Both the position numbers and the translations under genes were made by a program. From the NCBI GenBank assembly GCA_028820325.1, contig JAPPJO010000085.1:36523-97965 (forward strand): a stretch of 61,443 bases of DNA, in the 5' to 3' direction. The notes beneath the pieces were generated by a model, which saw only the letters and a list, made by a program, of their open reading frames with translations, was not told the origin of the DNA and made no database searches. Source of the DNA: Gammaproteobacteria bacterium. Lineage in GTDB: Bacteria; Gemmatimonadota; Gemmatimonadetes; Longimicrobiales; Gaopeijiaceae. Positions 51,585-60,864 of this stretch are shown one piece after another (position 1 is the first letter of the stretch; every line of letters starts with the position of its first letter).

Positions 51585-52435
51585 GGATTCATCTCCCCGA
51601 TTCTTCTCAGGAGATAGTGAGAGACGCGCGCTCCCCGAATGAGTTCGCAGACTTCGTACCCGTTCGAAAGATAGCTTTGAAGGACCGAACGCGTGGCCTC
51701 CCGCCAGCGCGCCGCGAGTTGCGGAGACGCCGACTTCAGGGCCTGGATGCTGGAGGGGATGGCGGCCAGGACCTGGTCTGCGCGCGATGCTTCGCGGGTT
51801 TCCGGTTCGGGCCAGCCCGAAGGTGATATGGGCACACAGTCGAGCACGCGCGGCACATCCGCGAGCTTCTCGATCGCGGGGGGCGACTCATCTCCCGCCA
51901 GACGGCGCTCGACCCGGGACGCGTCCAGTTGCCAGAGGCCGACGAAACGGTCGGTGGTCATTCCGCGGTGGAGGGGGGAGTCGGTTTGACCGTACATGTT
52001 CTCGACGTATTCGCGTACGACGATTCCCAGTCTGGCCAGGTTGATGTACGCGTTCTGCGACTCCAGGGGATCGAAGCTCCAGTACATGCGCCTGATGCCC
52101 AGCGCCATCACCGCGTCCCGCTGGTAACTTTTGAGACGGATCGCGAGTCCGCTTCCCCGTTGGTCGGGCCGGACCGCCAGCATGTCCGACCAGTGCACGG
52201 GGATGCCGTTCTCCAGCCCGGTCATCCCGATGACGAGTCCCGCTAGGGATCCGTCTTCTTCGAACGCTCCGGCGGCCACGCCGCCCAGGCGCTGGCTGAC
52301 GATCATGAGCGCCATGGGGACCCGTTCGGAAAACCCGGTTCCCCAGGTGGCTTCCTGCAGCGCGATGCAGGCCTCGTAGTCCTGATGGGTCCGGAATGGA
52401 CGGATCGTCCACCGGGACATTGGATCAGCCGCCAT
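51581..52435 (-). CDS. GNAT-superfamily acetyltransferase (COG3375-like)
   Basis: 284 residues. The N-terminal half is a GNAT fold with the acetyl-CoA loop MLAVRPDQRGSGLAIRLKSY and a following MYWSFDPLESQNAYINLARLG stretch (quoted in part) that is typical of the predicted acetyltransferases often encoded beside N-acylamino-acid racemases. The C-terminal half is specific to this group. It overlaps the FAD gene (ATGA) and the GlcF-like gene (11 bases). N-acylation of an amino acid as the first step of the operon's pathway is inferred from gene order. Confidence 0.83.
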   Translation of the reverse strand: MAADPMSRWTIRPFRTHQDYEACIALQEATWGTGFSERVPMALMIVSQRLGGVAAGAFEEDGSLAGLVIGMTGLENGIPVHWSDMLAVRPDQRGSGLAIRLKSYQRDAVMALGIRRMYWSFDPLESQNAYINLARLGIVVREYVENMYGQTDSPLHRGMTTDRFVGLWQLDASRVERRLAGDESPPAIEKLADVPRVLDCVPISPSGWPEPETREASRADQVLAAIPSSIQALKSASPQLAARWREATRSVLQSYLSNGYEVCELIRGARVSHYLLRRIGEMNP

Positions 52436-53744
52436 CCCGCAGGCCGGGCAGCCCGCGCGCGGGCGTGTCGTAGAATCCGGCCGCCCTGTAGCTCTCGTCG
52501 AGGAGTGTGACCGGATGGCAGGCTTCGACCCGCGCCCCCTTCATGCGCAGTCCTCCGCCGATCTGCATCATGCACCCCGGGTTCGAGGTTGCCACGACGC
52601 TCGCCCCGGTTCCCAGCACGGCCTCTACCTTGTCCGCCCCGATCCTGCCCCCGAGGCGCGGATGCGTGATGCCGTAGATGCCCGCGCCCCCGCAGCATTC
52701 GTCGGCCCGGGGCAGGGGAATGAGTTCCAGCTCGGGAATCGCCCGCAGCACCTGGAAAGGGGGCTCCGAGACCCCTTGGGCGTGGAGAAGATGGCAGGGC
52801 GCGTCCCAGGTCACCGACAGCGGAAGCGGCGCCCCCCGGCGAGGTCCGGTCTCGGCCAGGATTTCAGAAATGTCGCGCGTCTCGTCCGTCAGCCGGGCCG
52901 CCCGCCGGGCGTAGCGCGCGTCGTCGGCCAGCAACTCGCCGTAGTGCTTGAGCTGCGCGCCGCATCCGGCGGCGTTGACCGCGATGATCTCGGCCCCGGC
53001 CCCCAGCATGGCGTCGATGTTGACTCGCGCCAGGTGACGGGCTCCCTCGAGGTCTCCGCCGTGGGCGTGGAGCGCGCCGCAGCACCGCTGCCCCGAGGCG
53101 TCCACGACGTTCAGGCCGTTGGCGCGCAGCACCCGGCGGGTGGCGTCGTTGACATGTCCCAGCAGCCCGGCCTGCACGCAGCCGTTCAGCACCGCGACGC
53201 GCTTGCCGGCGAGCGGGTGCGGTTTGGGCCGACCCGGTGCGGGATCCGGGGCCTCCGTGTCCGGGGAGGAAGCGGACGCCGTGGCTTTGCGGGCAGCGCG
53301 CCCCCGTCGCGTCGAAGCCAGCATGCCGAGGCCCAGGCGGACCCGGGCGAGACCCGCGGGCAGGAAGCGCGCGCCCAGCGCGGGGATGCCGGTGGCGCGC
53401 AGCAGGCGGCCCAGCGCCATCAGCGCAAAGAGCAGCTTGCGGCGGCGGAAGAGCCACAGGATGGCCTGCGCCGCGCCGCCCGCGGGCCTGGCCTCGTTCG
53501 CGGCCTCGCGGGCGTGTTCGAGGAGGGAGCCGTACTCAACGCCCGCCGGGCACACGGGTTCGCAGGCGCGACATCCCAGGCAGCGGTCGATGTGGGTCTG
53601 GAACGCGTCCGACGCCGGATCGAGCCTTCCCTCGACGACGGCGCGCATCAGGTAGAGGCGTCCGCGCGGCGAGTCGGCCTCGTCGCCCAGGCGGACGTAG
53701 GTGGGGCAGGCGGGCAGGCAGAAGCCGCAATGCACGCAGCTCAT
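52425..53744 (-). CDS. GlcF-like iron-sulfur subunit
   Basis: 439 residues. Two [4Fe-4S] motifs, CVHCGFCLPACP at 3-14 and CLGCRACEPVCP, and two Cys-rich CCG domains (NGCVQAG and RCCGALHAHGG; DAPCHLLHAQG and ECCGGAGIYG) give the architecture of the glycolate oxidase iron-sulfur subunit. GlcD and GlcE are absent here, so the partner may be the FAD protein two genes downstream. The first Cys is unusually close to the ATG. The same frame upstream (RSLAEHEERL) looks conserved but has only CTG codons before a stop, so the N-terminus is uncertain. Confidence 0.88.
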   Translation of the reverse strand: MSCVHCGFCLPACPTYVRLGDEADSPRGRLYLMRAVVEGRLDPASDAFQTHIDRCLGCRACEPVCPAGVEYGSLLEHAREAANEARPAGGAAQAILWLFRRRKLLFALMALGRLLRATGIPALGARFLPAGLARVRLGLGMLASTRRGRAARKATASASSPDTEAPDPAPGRPKPHPLAGKRVAVLNGCVQAGLLGHVNDATRRVLRANGLNVVDASGQRCCGALHAHGGDLEGARHLARVNIDAMLGAGAEIIAVNAAGCGAQLKHYGELLADDARYARRAARLTDETRDISEILAETGPRRGAPLPLSVTWDAPCHLLHAQGVSEPPFQVLRAIPELELIPLPRADECCGGAGIYGITHPRLGGRIGADKVEAVLGTGASVVATSNPGCMMQIGGGLRMKGARVEACHPVTLLDESYRAAGFYDTPARGLPGLRDGG

Positions 53745-53808
53745 CAGCCGCTCCTCGTGCTCCGCCAGCGAGCGCGCCAGGGTCGTGGCCGCGCTCCCCG
53801 CGCCCGTC

Positions 53809-53958
53809 TCAGCGGCGGCCAGGCGCCACCGGGAGCGTCATCCGCTCCCCCTCCCGCCGCACCACGATCTCGACCCGGTCTTCCGGGTCGTGGGCGCGCC
53901 ACGCGCAGGTGTATTCGTACAGGTCGCCAATCGCGCGGCCCGCGAACCCGAAGCCCAT
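53809..53958 (-). CDS. 49-residue PDZ-like fragment
   Basis: Open frame from ATG 53958 to TGA 53809, with GGAGAG upstream. The residues AIGDLYEYTCAWRAHDPEDR then VEIVVRREGERMTLPV resemble the C-terminal half of a PDZ domain of HtrA-type proteins (pattern DL...L..H.P.DRVE..V.R.GER.TLPV). The N-terminal half and any protease are missing. Either a remnant of a larger gene or a genuine small protein. It lies 64 bases upstream of the GlcF-like gene on the same strand. Confidence 0.45.
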   Translation of the reverse strand: MGFGFAGRAIGDLYEYTCAWRAHDPEDRVEIVVRREGERMTLPVAPGRR

Positions 53959-54041
53959 TCGCTCTCCATTTCTCTGTACTTGCACGGGCGTGCCTCGGGT
54001 GGAAATTAGCAGATTATCAACGACTTGGCCCGGAGGAGTCC

Positions 54042-55766
54042 ATGAACCGCTACTCGAGGGGAGAGTTTCTCGGCATCGGCGCCGCCCTCGCCACCGGCTT
54101 CGGCATCGGCGACTTCGAGTTGCGGGGATCGGACGCGAGGCTCGCGCGTGCCCGCGGCCGGGCCCGCCTTCAGGAAGCGGGCGACGTCACCCCGGACCTG
54201 ATTCTGGTCGGGGGACGTGTCTACACCGTGGACGACGATCTGCCCCAGGCGGAAGCCTTCGCGGTGAAGAACTCGCGCTTCATCGCGGTCGGGTCAAGCG
54301 ACGACATCAGGAATCTCGCCGGTCCCGGCACCGAGATCATCGATGCGGAGGGCATGACCGTCACCCCCGGCTTCATCGACGCCCACCTCCATCCCGCGTC
54401 GGGCGGCGTGCGCGAGCTCACCGAGGTCAACCTGGACGTGCGCTCCATGGCCGAGATCGGCGAGCGCCTGCGCGAAGGCGCCGCCGGCAAGCCCCCGGGC
54501 GAGTGGGTGCTCGCCTTCAAGTACGACGACACGAAGGTGCGCGAAGGCCGCCGCATCACGCGCCGCGACCTGGACGGCTGGGTCCCGGACCACCCGGTCC
54601 GGGTTTCCCACCGGGGCGGCCATCTCTACTGGTACAACAGCCGCGCCTTCGAGCTAGCCGGCATCACCGCCGAAACCGAGTCGCCTCCCGGCGGCCAGAT
54701 CTACCTCGACGACGGCGAGCTGAACGGGCTCCTGGCCGAAAACGCCAACAACCTCTTCCAGGGGCTCCTTCCCTCCGGCTCCACCCGCGAGCAGCGCCAG
54801 GCGGGGGTGAAACTCATCTCCGAACTCACCACCGCGGCCGGCCTCACGTCGCTCCACGACACGGGCTGCAGCACCGACTACGCCGTCGCCTACCAGGACG
54901 CCTACAAGGCGGGCGAGCTGCGCTGCCGCATCGCCATGTACTGCCTGGGCCTGATGACGCCCGGGCTGAAGTCGGCCGGCATCCACAGCGGGTTCGGCGA
55001 CGAGTGGGTGCGCGTGGGCGGCGTCAAGTACAACGCCGACGGCTCCGCCTCCGGCCGCACCATGGCCATGAGCACGCCCTACATCGGTCGCCCGGACGAC
55101 TTCGGCATCCTCACCATGACCCAGGAGGAGATCCACGAGGTCGCGGAGGACGCACACCGCCACGACCTTCAGATCGGCATACACTGCAACGGCGACGTCG
55201 CCATCGACATGGTGCTCAACGCCTACGAGCGCGTGCAGCGCATGTGGCCGCGCCCGGATCCGCGCCATCGCCTCGAGCACTGCACGCTGGTGAACCCCTC
55301 GCTGCTTGCCCGCATCCGCGACACCGGCTCGGTGCCGACCCCCTTCTGGACCTACGTCTACTATCACGGCAACAAGTGGATCGAGTACGGCGAGGAGAAG
55401 ATGCGCTTCATGTTCGCGCACCGCTCCTTCCTCGACTACGACATCCCCGTGGCGGGCGCCTCCGACTACGTGCCGGGCCCCTACGAGCCGATGATGGCGC
55501 TGCAGTCGATGGTGACCCGCACCGACTCCGAGGGCCGGGTGTGGGGGCCCAACCAGCGCGTGACCGTGAGCGAAGCCCTGCGCATCGCCACCATCAACGG
55601 GGCGCGCGCCTCCCACGAGGAGCACCTCAAGGGATCCATCACCCCGGGCAAGCTGGCCGACTTCGTGATCCTGTCGGAAGATCCTCACGAGACCGATCCC
55701 GAGGCGTTTCAGGAGATCGGCATCGTCCGCACCGTAGTCGGCGGGCGCACGATGCACCTGGCCTGA
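54042..55766 (+). CDS. YtcJ-like amidohydrolase with Tat-like N-terminus
   Basis: 574 residues from ATG 54042, with GGAGGAG upstream. The N-terminus RYSRGEFLGIGAALATGFGI looks like a Tat signal but has one Arg where the motif needs two, so export is uncertain. Metal motif GFIDAHLHPASG, GGVKYNADGSASGR, the ligand His in GIHCNGDVAIDMV and RLEHCTLV, the catalytic Asp in VAGASDYVPG, and GSITPGKLADFVIL. Substrate unknown. Its stop overlaps the MoxR start (TGATG), an odd coupling of a metabolic enzyme to a Bat operon. Confidence 0.85.
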   Translation: MNRYSRGEFLGIGAALATGFGIGDFELRGSDARLARARGRARLQEAGDVTPDLILVGGRVYTVDDDLPQAEAFAVKNSRFIAVGSSDDIRNLAGPGTEIIDAEGMTVTPGFIDAHLHPASGGVRELTEVNLDVRSMAEIGERLREGAAGKPPGEWVLAFKYDDTKVREGRRITRRDLDGWVPDHPVRVSHRGGHLYWYNSRAFELAGITAETESPPGGQIYLDDGELNGLLAENANNLFQGLLPSGSTREQRQAGVKLISELTTAAGLTSLHDTGCSTDYAVAYQDAYKAGELRCRIAMYCLGLMTPGLKSAGIHSGFGDEWVRVGGVKYNADGSASGRTMAMSTPYIGRPDDFGILTMTQEEIHEVAEDAHRHDLQIGIHCNGDVAIDMVLNAYERVQRMWPRPDPRHRLEHCTLVNPSLLARIRDTGSVPTPFWTYVYYHGNKWIEYGEEKMRFMFAHRSFLDYDIPVAGASDYVPGPYEPMMALQSMVTRTDSEGRVWGPNQRVTVSEALRIATINGARASHEEHLKGSITPGKLADFVILSEDPHETDPEAFQEIGIVRTVVGGRTMHLA

Positions 55767-56767
55767 TGCCCGGCGACGCAGCGGGGGTGCTGGCGCGGGA
55801 AGCCGGCGCCGGGGAAGCCGGGCTCGGGCTCTCGGGTCGGGTCACGGCCGCCGTGCGGGAACGCGTGGTGGGCCAGGATGCGGCCGTCGAAGCCCTCCTG
55901 ATCGCACTGCTCACGGGCGGTCACGTGCTGCTCGAGGGCCTTCCGGGGCTCGCCAAGACGCTCATGGTGCGCACGCTGGCCAACGCCATCGACACCGGCT
56001 TCAGCCGCATCCAGTTCACGCCCGACCTGCTCCCGAGCGACATCGCCGGGACGCCGATCCTGGACGCGCGCTCGGGCGAGTTCCGGGTCCACAAGGGGCC
56101 TGTCTTCTCCAACATCGTGCTCGCCGACGAGATCAACCGGGCGCCCCCCAAGGTTCAGGCGGCGCTGCTCGAGGCGATGGAGGAGCGCCAGGTGTCGATT
56201 GCGGGCGACACCTTTCGGCTGGCCGATCCCTTCATGGTGCTGGCCACCCAGAACCCGGTGGAGCTGCACGGCACCTACCCGCTTGCCGAGGCGCAACTGG
56301 ACCGCTTCGCCATGAAGCTGGACATCGGATATCCGTCCCGAGACGAGGAGAAGGAGATCGTGCGCTGGGCCGGAGACCGGGCCGGAACCCCGCTGGACCC
56401 GGTGGCGGGCGTGGAGGAGGTGTTCCGTGCCCGCGAGCGGGTGGCGGCGGTGCACGTGGAGGAAGCCGTGCTCGACTACATCGTGGAGCTGGCCTTCGCC
56501 ACCCGTGAGCCGGCCCGGTACGGGCTCGAGGAGCTGGAGACCCTGATCGACTTCGGCACTTCGCCGCGCGCATCCATCTTCCTGGCGCGGACGGCGCGGG
56601 CGCGGGCATGGCTTCGCGGGCGGAGCTTCGTCCTTCCCGACGACGTCAAGGCGATGGCGCCCATGGTTCTGCCGCACCGGCTGCGCACTACCTACGAGGC
56701 GGACGCGCGCGGCATCGGCACCGACGAGGTCGTCCGGCGGGTGCTGGAGGCGGTGTCTTCGCCATGA
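55766..56767 (+). CDS. moxR: MoxR-family AAA ATPase
   Basis: 333 residues. Walker A LLEGLPGLAKTLMVRTLA (about 50-68), Walker B VLADEINRAPPKVQAALLEA, the sensor LATQNPVELHGTYPLAEAQL and the C-terminal lid with GTSPRASIFLARTARA are classic for MoxR. It acts as a chaperone-like ATPase, usually with VWA-domain partners; those are the BatA and BatB proteins encoded just downstream. First dedicated gene of the moxR-DUF58-bat operon. Start inside the upstream stop; the next gene follows after 25 bases. Confidence 0.94.
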   Translation: MPGDAAGVLAREAGAGEAGLGLSGRVTAAVRERVVGQDAAVEALLIALLTGGHVLLEGLPGLAKTLMVRTLANAIDTGFSRIQFTPDLLPSDIAGTPILDARSGEFRVHKGPVFSNIVLADEINRAPPKVQAALLEAMEERQVSIAGDTFRLADPFMVLATQNPVELHGTYPLAEAQLDRFAMKLDIGYPSRDEEKEIVRWAGDRAGTPLDPVAGVEEVFRARERVAAVHVEEAVLDYIVELAFATREPARYGLEELETLIDFGTSPRASIFLARTARARAWLRGRSFVLPDDVKAMAPMVLPHRLRTTYEADARGIGTDEVVRRVLEAVSSP

Positions 56768-56792
56768 AGAAGAGGTAGCCGCGGAAGGCGCC

Positions 56793-57734
56793 GTGGCCGG
56801 ACGGGAGTCCATCGCACACGAGCATCCCCGGGTCTTCTCTGCGCGGGTGAAGCAGATCGAGCTGCGCACCCGCGGGCTTGTGGAGTCGCTCTTCAGCGGC
56901 GAGTACCGCTCGGTGTTCAAGGGCCGCGGGCTCGAGTTCTCGGAGGTGCGCGAGTACCAGCCCGGCGACGACATCCGCTCCATCGACTGGAACGTCACCG
57001 CTCGCCGGGGCCGTCTCTTCATCAAGCAGCACGAGGAGGAGCGCGAGCTCACGGCGATGCTCATGGTGGATCTCTCGGGGTCGCAGGACTTCGGCACCGG
57101 CCTTGCCTCCAACGCCCGCATCGCGAGCGAGATCGCCTGCATCCTGGCGCTCTCGGCCGCGCGCAACAACGACCACGTCGGGTTGCTGGTGGTCACCGAT
57201 CGAACGGAGCTCTTCATCCCCCCCGACACCGGCCGGCGGCACGCCCTGCGGCTGATCTTCGAGCTGCTTTCGCTCGAGCCCACGGGCCGGCGCACGAGGC
57301 TTTCCCCCGGCCTCGAGTTTCTGGCGAAGGTGCTGCGGCGACGGGCGGCGGTCTTCCTCATCAGCGACTTTCTCGTGGACTTCGGGGCCGACCCGCGCCT
57401 GCCGCGCATCGCAAGCCGCTTCAGCTTCCAGCACGACCTGGTGCCCATCCGCCTGAACGATCCCAGGCAGATGGGGCTCCCGGATGTGGGTCTGGTGCGG
57501 GTGGTGGACCCGGAGTCGGGGGAACGCCGCATCGTGGATACCGGGCAAGAGGGCGCGCGCGCCGCCTATGCGAAACGGACCGGCGATGCGCGGGAACGAC
57601 TGACCCGGCTTTTTCGCGAGTTGGGGCTGGAGGTCGTGGAGGTTGGGTCGGAAGACGACTACGTGCCCGTGCTGGCGGAGTTCTTCCGGGCGCGCGAGCG
57701 GACGCCGGCTCGAAGGCGGGGGCGGGCGGTCTGA
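56793..57734 (+). CDS. DUF58 protein
   Basis: 313 residues from GTG 56793, with GGAAGG upstream. The DUF58 signature GRGLEFSEVREYQPGDDIRS then IDWNVTARRGRLFIKQHEEE is intact. A VWA-like fold follows (MLMVDLSGSQDFGTG). No membrane helix. DUF58 proteins are regular partners of MoxR ATPases and are thought to assemble or regulate envelope complexes. The C-terminus is Arg-rich (RTPARRRGRAV). Confidence 0.93.
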   Translation: MAGRESIAHEHPRVFSARVKQIELRTRGLVESLFSGEYRSVFKGRGLEFSEVREYQPGDDIRSIDWNVTARRGRLFIKQHEEERELTAMLMVDLSGSQDFGTGLASNARIASEIACILALSAARNNDHVGLLVVTDRTELFIPPDTGRRHALRLIFELLSLEPTGRRTRLSPGLEFLAKVLRRRAAVFLISDFLVDFGADPRLPRIASRFSFQHDLVPIRLNDPRQMGLPDVGLVRVVDPESGERRIVDTGQEGARAAYAKRTGDARERLTRLFRELGLEVVEVGSEDDYVPVLAEFFRARERTPARRRGRAV

Positions 57735-57759
57735 TGGCTGCCGGGGCTGAGGCGGTGCG

Positions 57760-58803
57760 ATGAGGATTGGAGTCGGGGTCAGATGGCTGACGGTGGCCGC
57801 GTCAACGGCGACGTTGGCGCCGGGCGCGCACGCGATGCAGGATCGGGCGGCGGTTCAGGTGGTGCGCGTATCCCCCGACACGGTTGAGCTGGGAGATCCC
57901 TTCACCCTCCATGCGACCGTCTACGTACCTCCGGGACGGGGGCTGCGGGTGCCCGCAGCGCTTCTTCCCGAGTGGGGCGTGGAGAGCCTGCGGCGTGTGC
58001 GGACCGATGTGGCCGAGACGGGGGACGGATCCCTCCGGGTCGCGCTCGAATACGACCTGATTCCCTTCGAGATCGGGCTCGCGGCGACCCCGCAGTTGGA
58101 GATGACAAGCGGGGAGGCGGAGGCGGGTGGGGGTCGGGTTCGCGTGGAGGACGGGCCGGGCGGGAATGCGGACCCGGTTGACCGTCTCGTGATCGCCGGG
58201 CGGCGGGTGTTCGTGACCTCGCCGATCCTGCTCGACGACATCGCGCAGGGCCTGCAGCCGAGGCCGCCGGCAGACGTGGTCGGGTTCAACTGGAACGTCC
58301 CGGCCGTGTTGGGGGCGTCGTTGCTGTCCCTGCTGTTGCTCGGCGTGGTGACGGTGCAGGCGCGGGAGTGGCTGGCGGTGCGCGCGGCTGCCGGGCTTTC
58401 GGTTGAAGCCCCGCCGCAGACGCCGGAGGAGTGGAGGGCACGGGCGCTCGCCGAACTCGACCGATCGCTCGCGCGCGGCCATCACCGGGCGGGTCGGCTG
58501 CGCGACTTCTACGAGGGTGCGGGAGATGTAATACGCGCGTACATGGCGCACTTCGACCCCGAGTGGGGCTGCAGCCGGACGGCCACGGAGCTGATGCGCG
58601 ACCTGGCCGGCGCGCCCGGTTGGCCCGACGTGGACGCCCTGGCAGGTGCGATGGGGCGGGGCGAGGTGGCCAAGTTCGCCGCCGCGGCGGTTGTGCAGGA
58701 GAGCGGGGCGCGCACGGCCGAACGCGACTGGGAGACGATGCGGGCCTGGGTCGACGCCTCGGGAACGGCGCCGGCATTCGCGAGAATGCGGGAGGCGGAA
58801 TGA
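57760..58803 (+). CDS. BatD-like membrane protein
   Basis: 347 residues. A signal-like N-terminus is followed by a beta-sandwich stretch (VVRVSPDTVELGDPFTLHAT, VALEYDLIPFEIG) resembling BatD/oxygen-tolerance domains. One membrane helix lies at about 185-205 (VLGASLLSLLLLGVVTVQA), and a helical cytoplasmic part at 220-345 contains RDFYEGAGDVIRAYM, like the DUF4381/BatD tail. It overlaps the BatA start as ATGA. The family call is moderate because BatD proteins diverge strongly. Confidence 0.75.
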   Translation: MRIGVGVRWLTVAASTATLAPGAHAMQDRAAVQVVRVSPDTVELGDPFTLHATVYVPPGRGLRVPAALLPEWGVESLRRVRTDVAETGDGSLRVALEYDLIPFEIGLAATPQLEMTSGEAEAGGGRVRVEDGPGGNADPVDRLVIAGRRVFVTSPILLDDIAQGLQPRPPADVVGFNWNVPAVLGASLLSLLLLGVVTVQAREWLAVRAAAGLSVEAPPQTPEEWRARALAELDRSLARGHHRAGRLRDFYEGAGDVIRAYMAHFDPEWGCSRTATELMRDLAGAPGWPDVDALAGAMGRGEVAKFAAAAVVQESGARTAERDWETMRAWVDASGTAPAFARMREAE

Positions 58804-59777
58804 GCGTCCAACTGGCCCGCCCGGAATGGCTGGTTCTGCTCGCGCTCGTTCCCCTCTGGTTGTGGTGGCTCCGGCCCCGGCGCACCTCCGGCATGCTCTT
58901 CGCGTCGGCGGGATCGGTGCGGCTGCGGGGGAGCCGCCTCTGGGCGGTGGTGGATGCGATTCCGCGGGGCCTGCGCGCCGCCGCGCTCGCCTGCCTCATC
59001 GTCGCGCTCGCCCACCCCCGCCTGATCACGGCCCACGAAGAACCCGTGGAGGGCGGCAGGGGGATCGTGGTGGCGGTGGATCTGTCCACGTCGATGTGGG
59101 CCGACGACATGGAGGGATCGGCCACCCGCCTGGAGGCCGCCAAGGCCGCTGCCAGGCGCTTCGTGGCGGGCCGCGACGACGCCATCGGCCTGGTCACGTT
59201 TGCCGGCGAAGCGCTCACCCGTCTGCCCCTCACCCGCGACCACTACCTGGTGGACCACGCGATCGACGGGATGGAGGTGGGGCTGCTCATCGACGGCACC
59301 GACATCGCGGGCGCGATCGCCGCGGGCTCGGCGCTGCTGGACGCTGCCCCGCACGACTCGAAGGTGCTGGTCCTGGTCACCGATGGCGCGCACAACCGCG
59401 ACGGCCTTGTGCCCGCCATGGCGGCGCGTGCGGCCGCGGCCGTGGGCGTGCGCATCTACCCGGTGGCGATCGGGCGGCCCGATCCCCCCGAGCCGGGGGA
59501 CGGCACGGCGGGAGCCAGCGCCCCGACCCGGCGCCAGCGAATGGAGACGGTGCTCACCCAGGCGGCGCGCATCACCGGAGGGCGCTACTTCTCGGCGGCG
59601 GACGTGGTCGCGCTGGACTCGATCTACGCGGAGATCGACCGCCTCGAGACGACCTCACAGGAAACGCGGCTCACCACCGCGCTGGTGCCCTTCCGGTTCC
59701 TCCTGGTGACCGGGGCGCTGGCGCTGGTGCTGGCGGCGGTCGGGTTGCGGGCCTCGCGCTGGGCGGTGCTGCCGTGA
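58800..59777 (+). CDS. batA: BatA-like VWA membrane protein
   Basis: 325 residues. N-terminal helix (WLVLLALVPLWLWWL), a second near 60, then a VWA domain with an intact metal site: VAVDLSTSMWADD, the Thr region LTRLPLTRD with DGTDIAG, and LVTDGAHNRDG. A C-terminal helix (FLLVTGALALVLAAVGL) closes it. This helix-helix-VWA-helix order is typical of BatA. It probably acts in the inner membrane with BatB and MoxR in envelope stress or assembly. Confidence 0.9.
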   Translation: MSVQLARPEWLVLLALVPLWLWWLRPRRTSGMLFASAGSVRLRGSRLWAVVDAIPRGLRAAALACLIVALAHPRLITAHEEPVEGGRGIVVAVDLSTSMWADDMEGSATRLEAAKAAARRFVAGRDDAIGLVTFAGEALTRLPLTRDHYLVDHAIDGMEVGLLIDGTDIAGAIAAGSALLDAAPHDSKVLVLVTDGAHNRDGLVPAMAARAAAAVGVRIYPVAIGRPDPPEPGDGTAGASAPTRRQRMETVLTQAARITGGRYFSAADVVALDSIYAEIDRLETTSQETRLTTALVPFRFLLVTGALALVLAAVGLRASRWAVLP

Positions 59778-59784
59778 GGATGCC

Positions 59785-60864
59785 ATGACGTTTGCGCGCC
59801 CGATGCTGCTGCTTCTGCTCCCGGTCGTGATCGGCCTGGCCGCCTTCGCACTGGCCTGCACCACCCGGCGGTTGCGCGCGCTCGCGGAGGGGTTCGGGGG
59901 AGAAGAGGCGGCCGGCCGGCTGACCACCCGCGAGCTGGTGGACTTTCCCCGGCGGCGGCTCCGGGTCCTCGGCCTGGCCGTGGCCGTGATGCTCCTCGCC
60001 GCCGCCGGCATGCGCTTGGGACCCGGGATCAGCCTGAACGCCTCGCGTCCGGTCGACGTGGTGGTGGCGCTGGACATCTCCGCATCGATGGGGGCGCGGG
60101 ACCTGCCGGGCGGGCGCATGGGACGCGCCAAGGAAGTGGTCGGCGCGCTCCTGGAGGCGCTCCCGGGCGAGCGCGTCGGACTGGTGGTGTTCGCCGACTG
60201 GCCGCATACGCTCGCTCCGATTACCGCCGACCAGCAGGTGGTGCGCTTCTTCGCCGACTCGCTGGCGGAGAACTTCCTGGGCGAGCGGGACCAGGGCACC
60301 CGCGTGAGCGCGGCCGTCGGCGAAGCGCGCCGCCAACTGGACGCGCGCCGGGAGGAAGGAAGGGAGCGCGTGATCGTGCTGGTGACCGACGGCGAGGCGC
60401 ACGAGGACGAGTTCGCGGTGGCGGACAGCGCGGCCCTCGCGGCGGCGGGTGACGTCCGCATCTGGGTCGCGGGGATCGGCACGGCGGAGGGGGCGGGGCT
60501 GGGGGAAGGCGCGGGCGCTCCGGTCGCGGACGCAGGCGGCGCACCGGTGGTCTCGCGGCTGAATGAACGGCTGCTGCGGGGTGTCGCCCGCGCCGGCGGG
60601 GGCAGCTATCTGGACGCGTCCGACGACCGCGGCCTGGCCGAACTCGCCGCCCGCTTCCGCCGAGTTCCCGAAGACGGTGAAGGCGGCGGCGGCCCCGGCG
60701 ACCCGGTAACGTGGCTGATCCTGCTGGCGCTTCTTCTGGTGGCCACCGACGGCCTGATGGACCGCCCGGGCCGCGCCCGCCTGCGACCTGTCCCGACCGC
60801 TCCCGGCGGGCCCCGCGGCCCATGGCGATTCCCGTGGACGACCCCTCCGGAGCTCCGCCCATGA
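59785..60864 (+). CDS. batB: BatB-like VWA membrane protein
   Basis: 359 residues. N-terminal helix (LLLLLPVVIGLAAFALAC), a second near 65-80, then a VWA domain with VVALDISASMGARD, the Thr in RDQGTRVSAAV and VLVTDGEAHEDEFAVAD. A Gly-rich loop (GAGLGEGAGAPVADAGGAP) is inserted near 235-255, and a C-terminal helix (VTWLILLALLLVATDGL) follows, then a Pro-rich tail. Pairs with BatA. Its stop overlaps the next start (ATGA at 60861-60864). Confidence 0.9.
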   Translation: MTFARPMLLLLLPVVIGLAAFALACTTRRLRALAEGFGGEEAAGRLTTRELVDFPRRRLRVLGLAVAVMLLAAAGMRLGPGISLNASRPVDVVVALDISASMGARDLPGGRMGRAKEVVGALLEALPGERVGLVVFADWPHTLAPITADQQVVRFFADSLAENFLGERDQGTRVSAAVGEARRQLDARREEGRERVIVLVTDGEAHEDEFAVADSAALAAAGDVRIWVAGIGTAEGAGLGEGAGAPVADAGGAPVVSRLNERLLRGVARAGGGSYLDASDDRGLAELAARFRRVPEDGEGGGGPGDPVTWLILLALLLVATDGLMDRPGRARLRPVPTAPGGPRGPWRFPWTTPPELRP

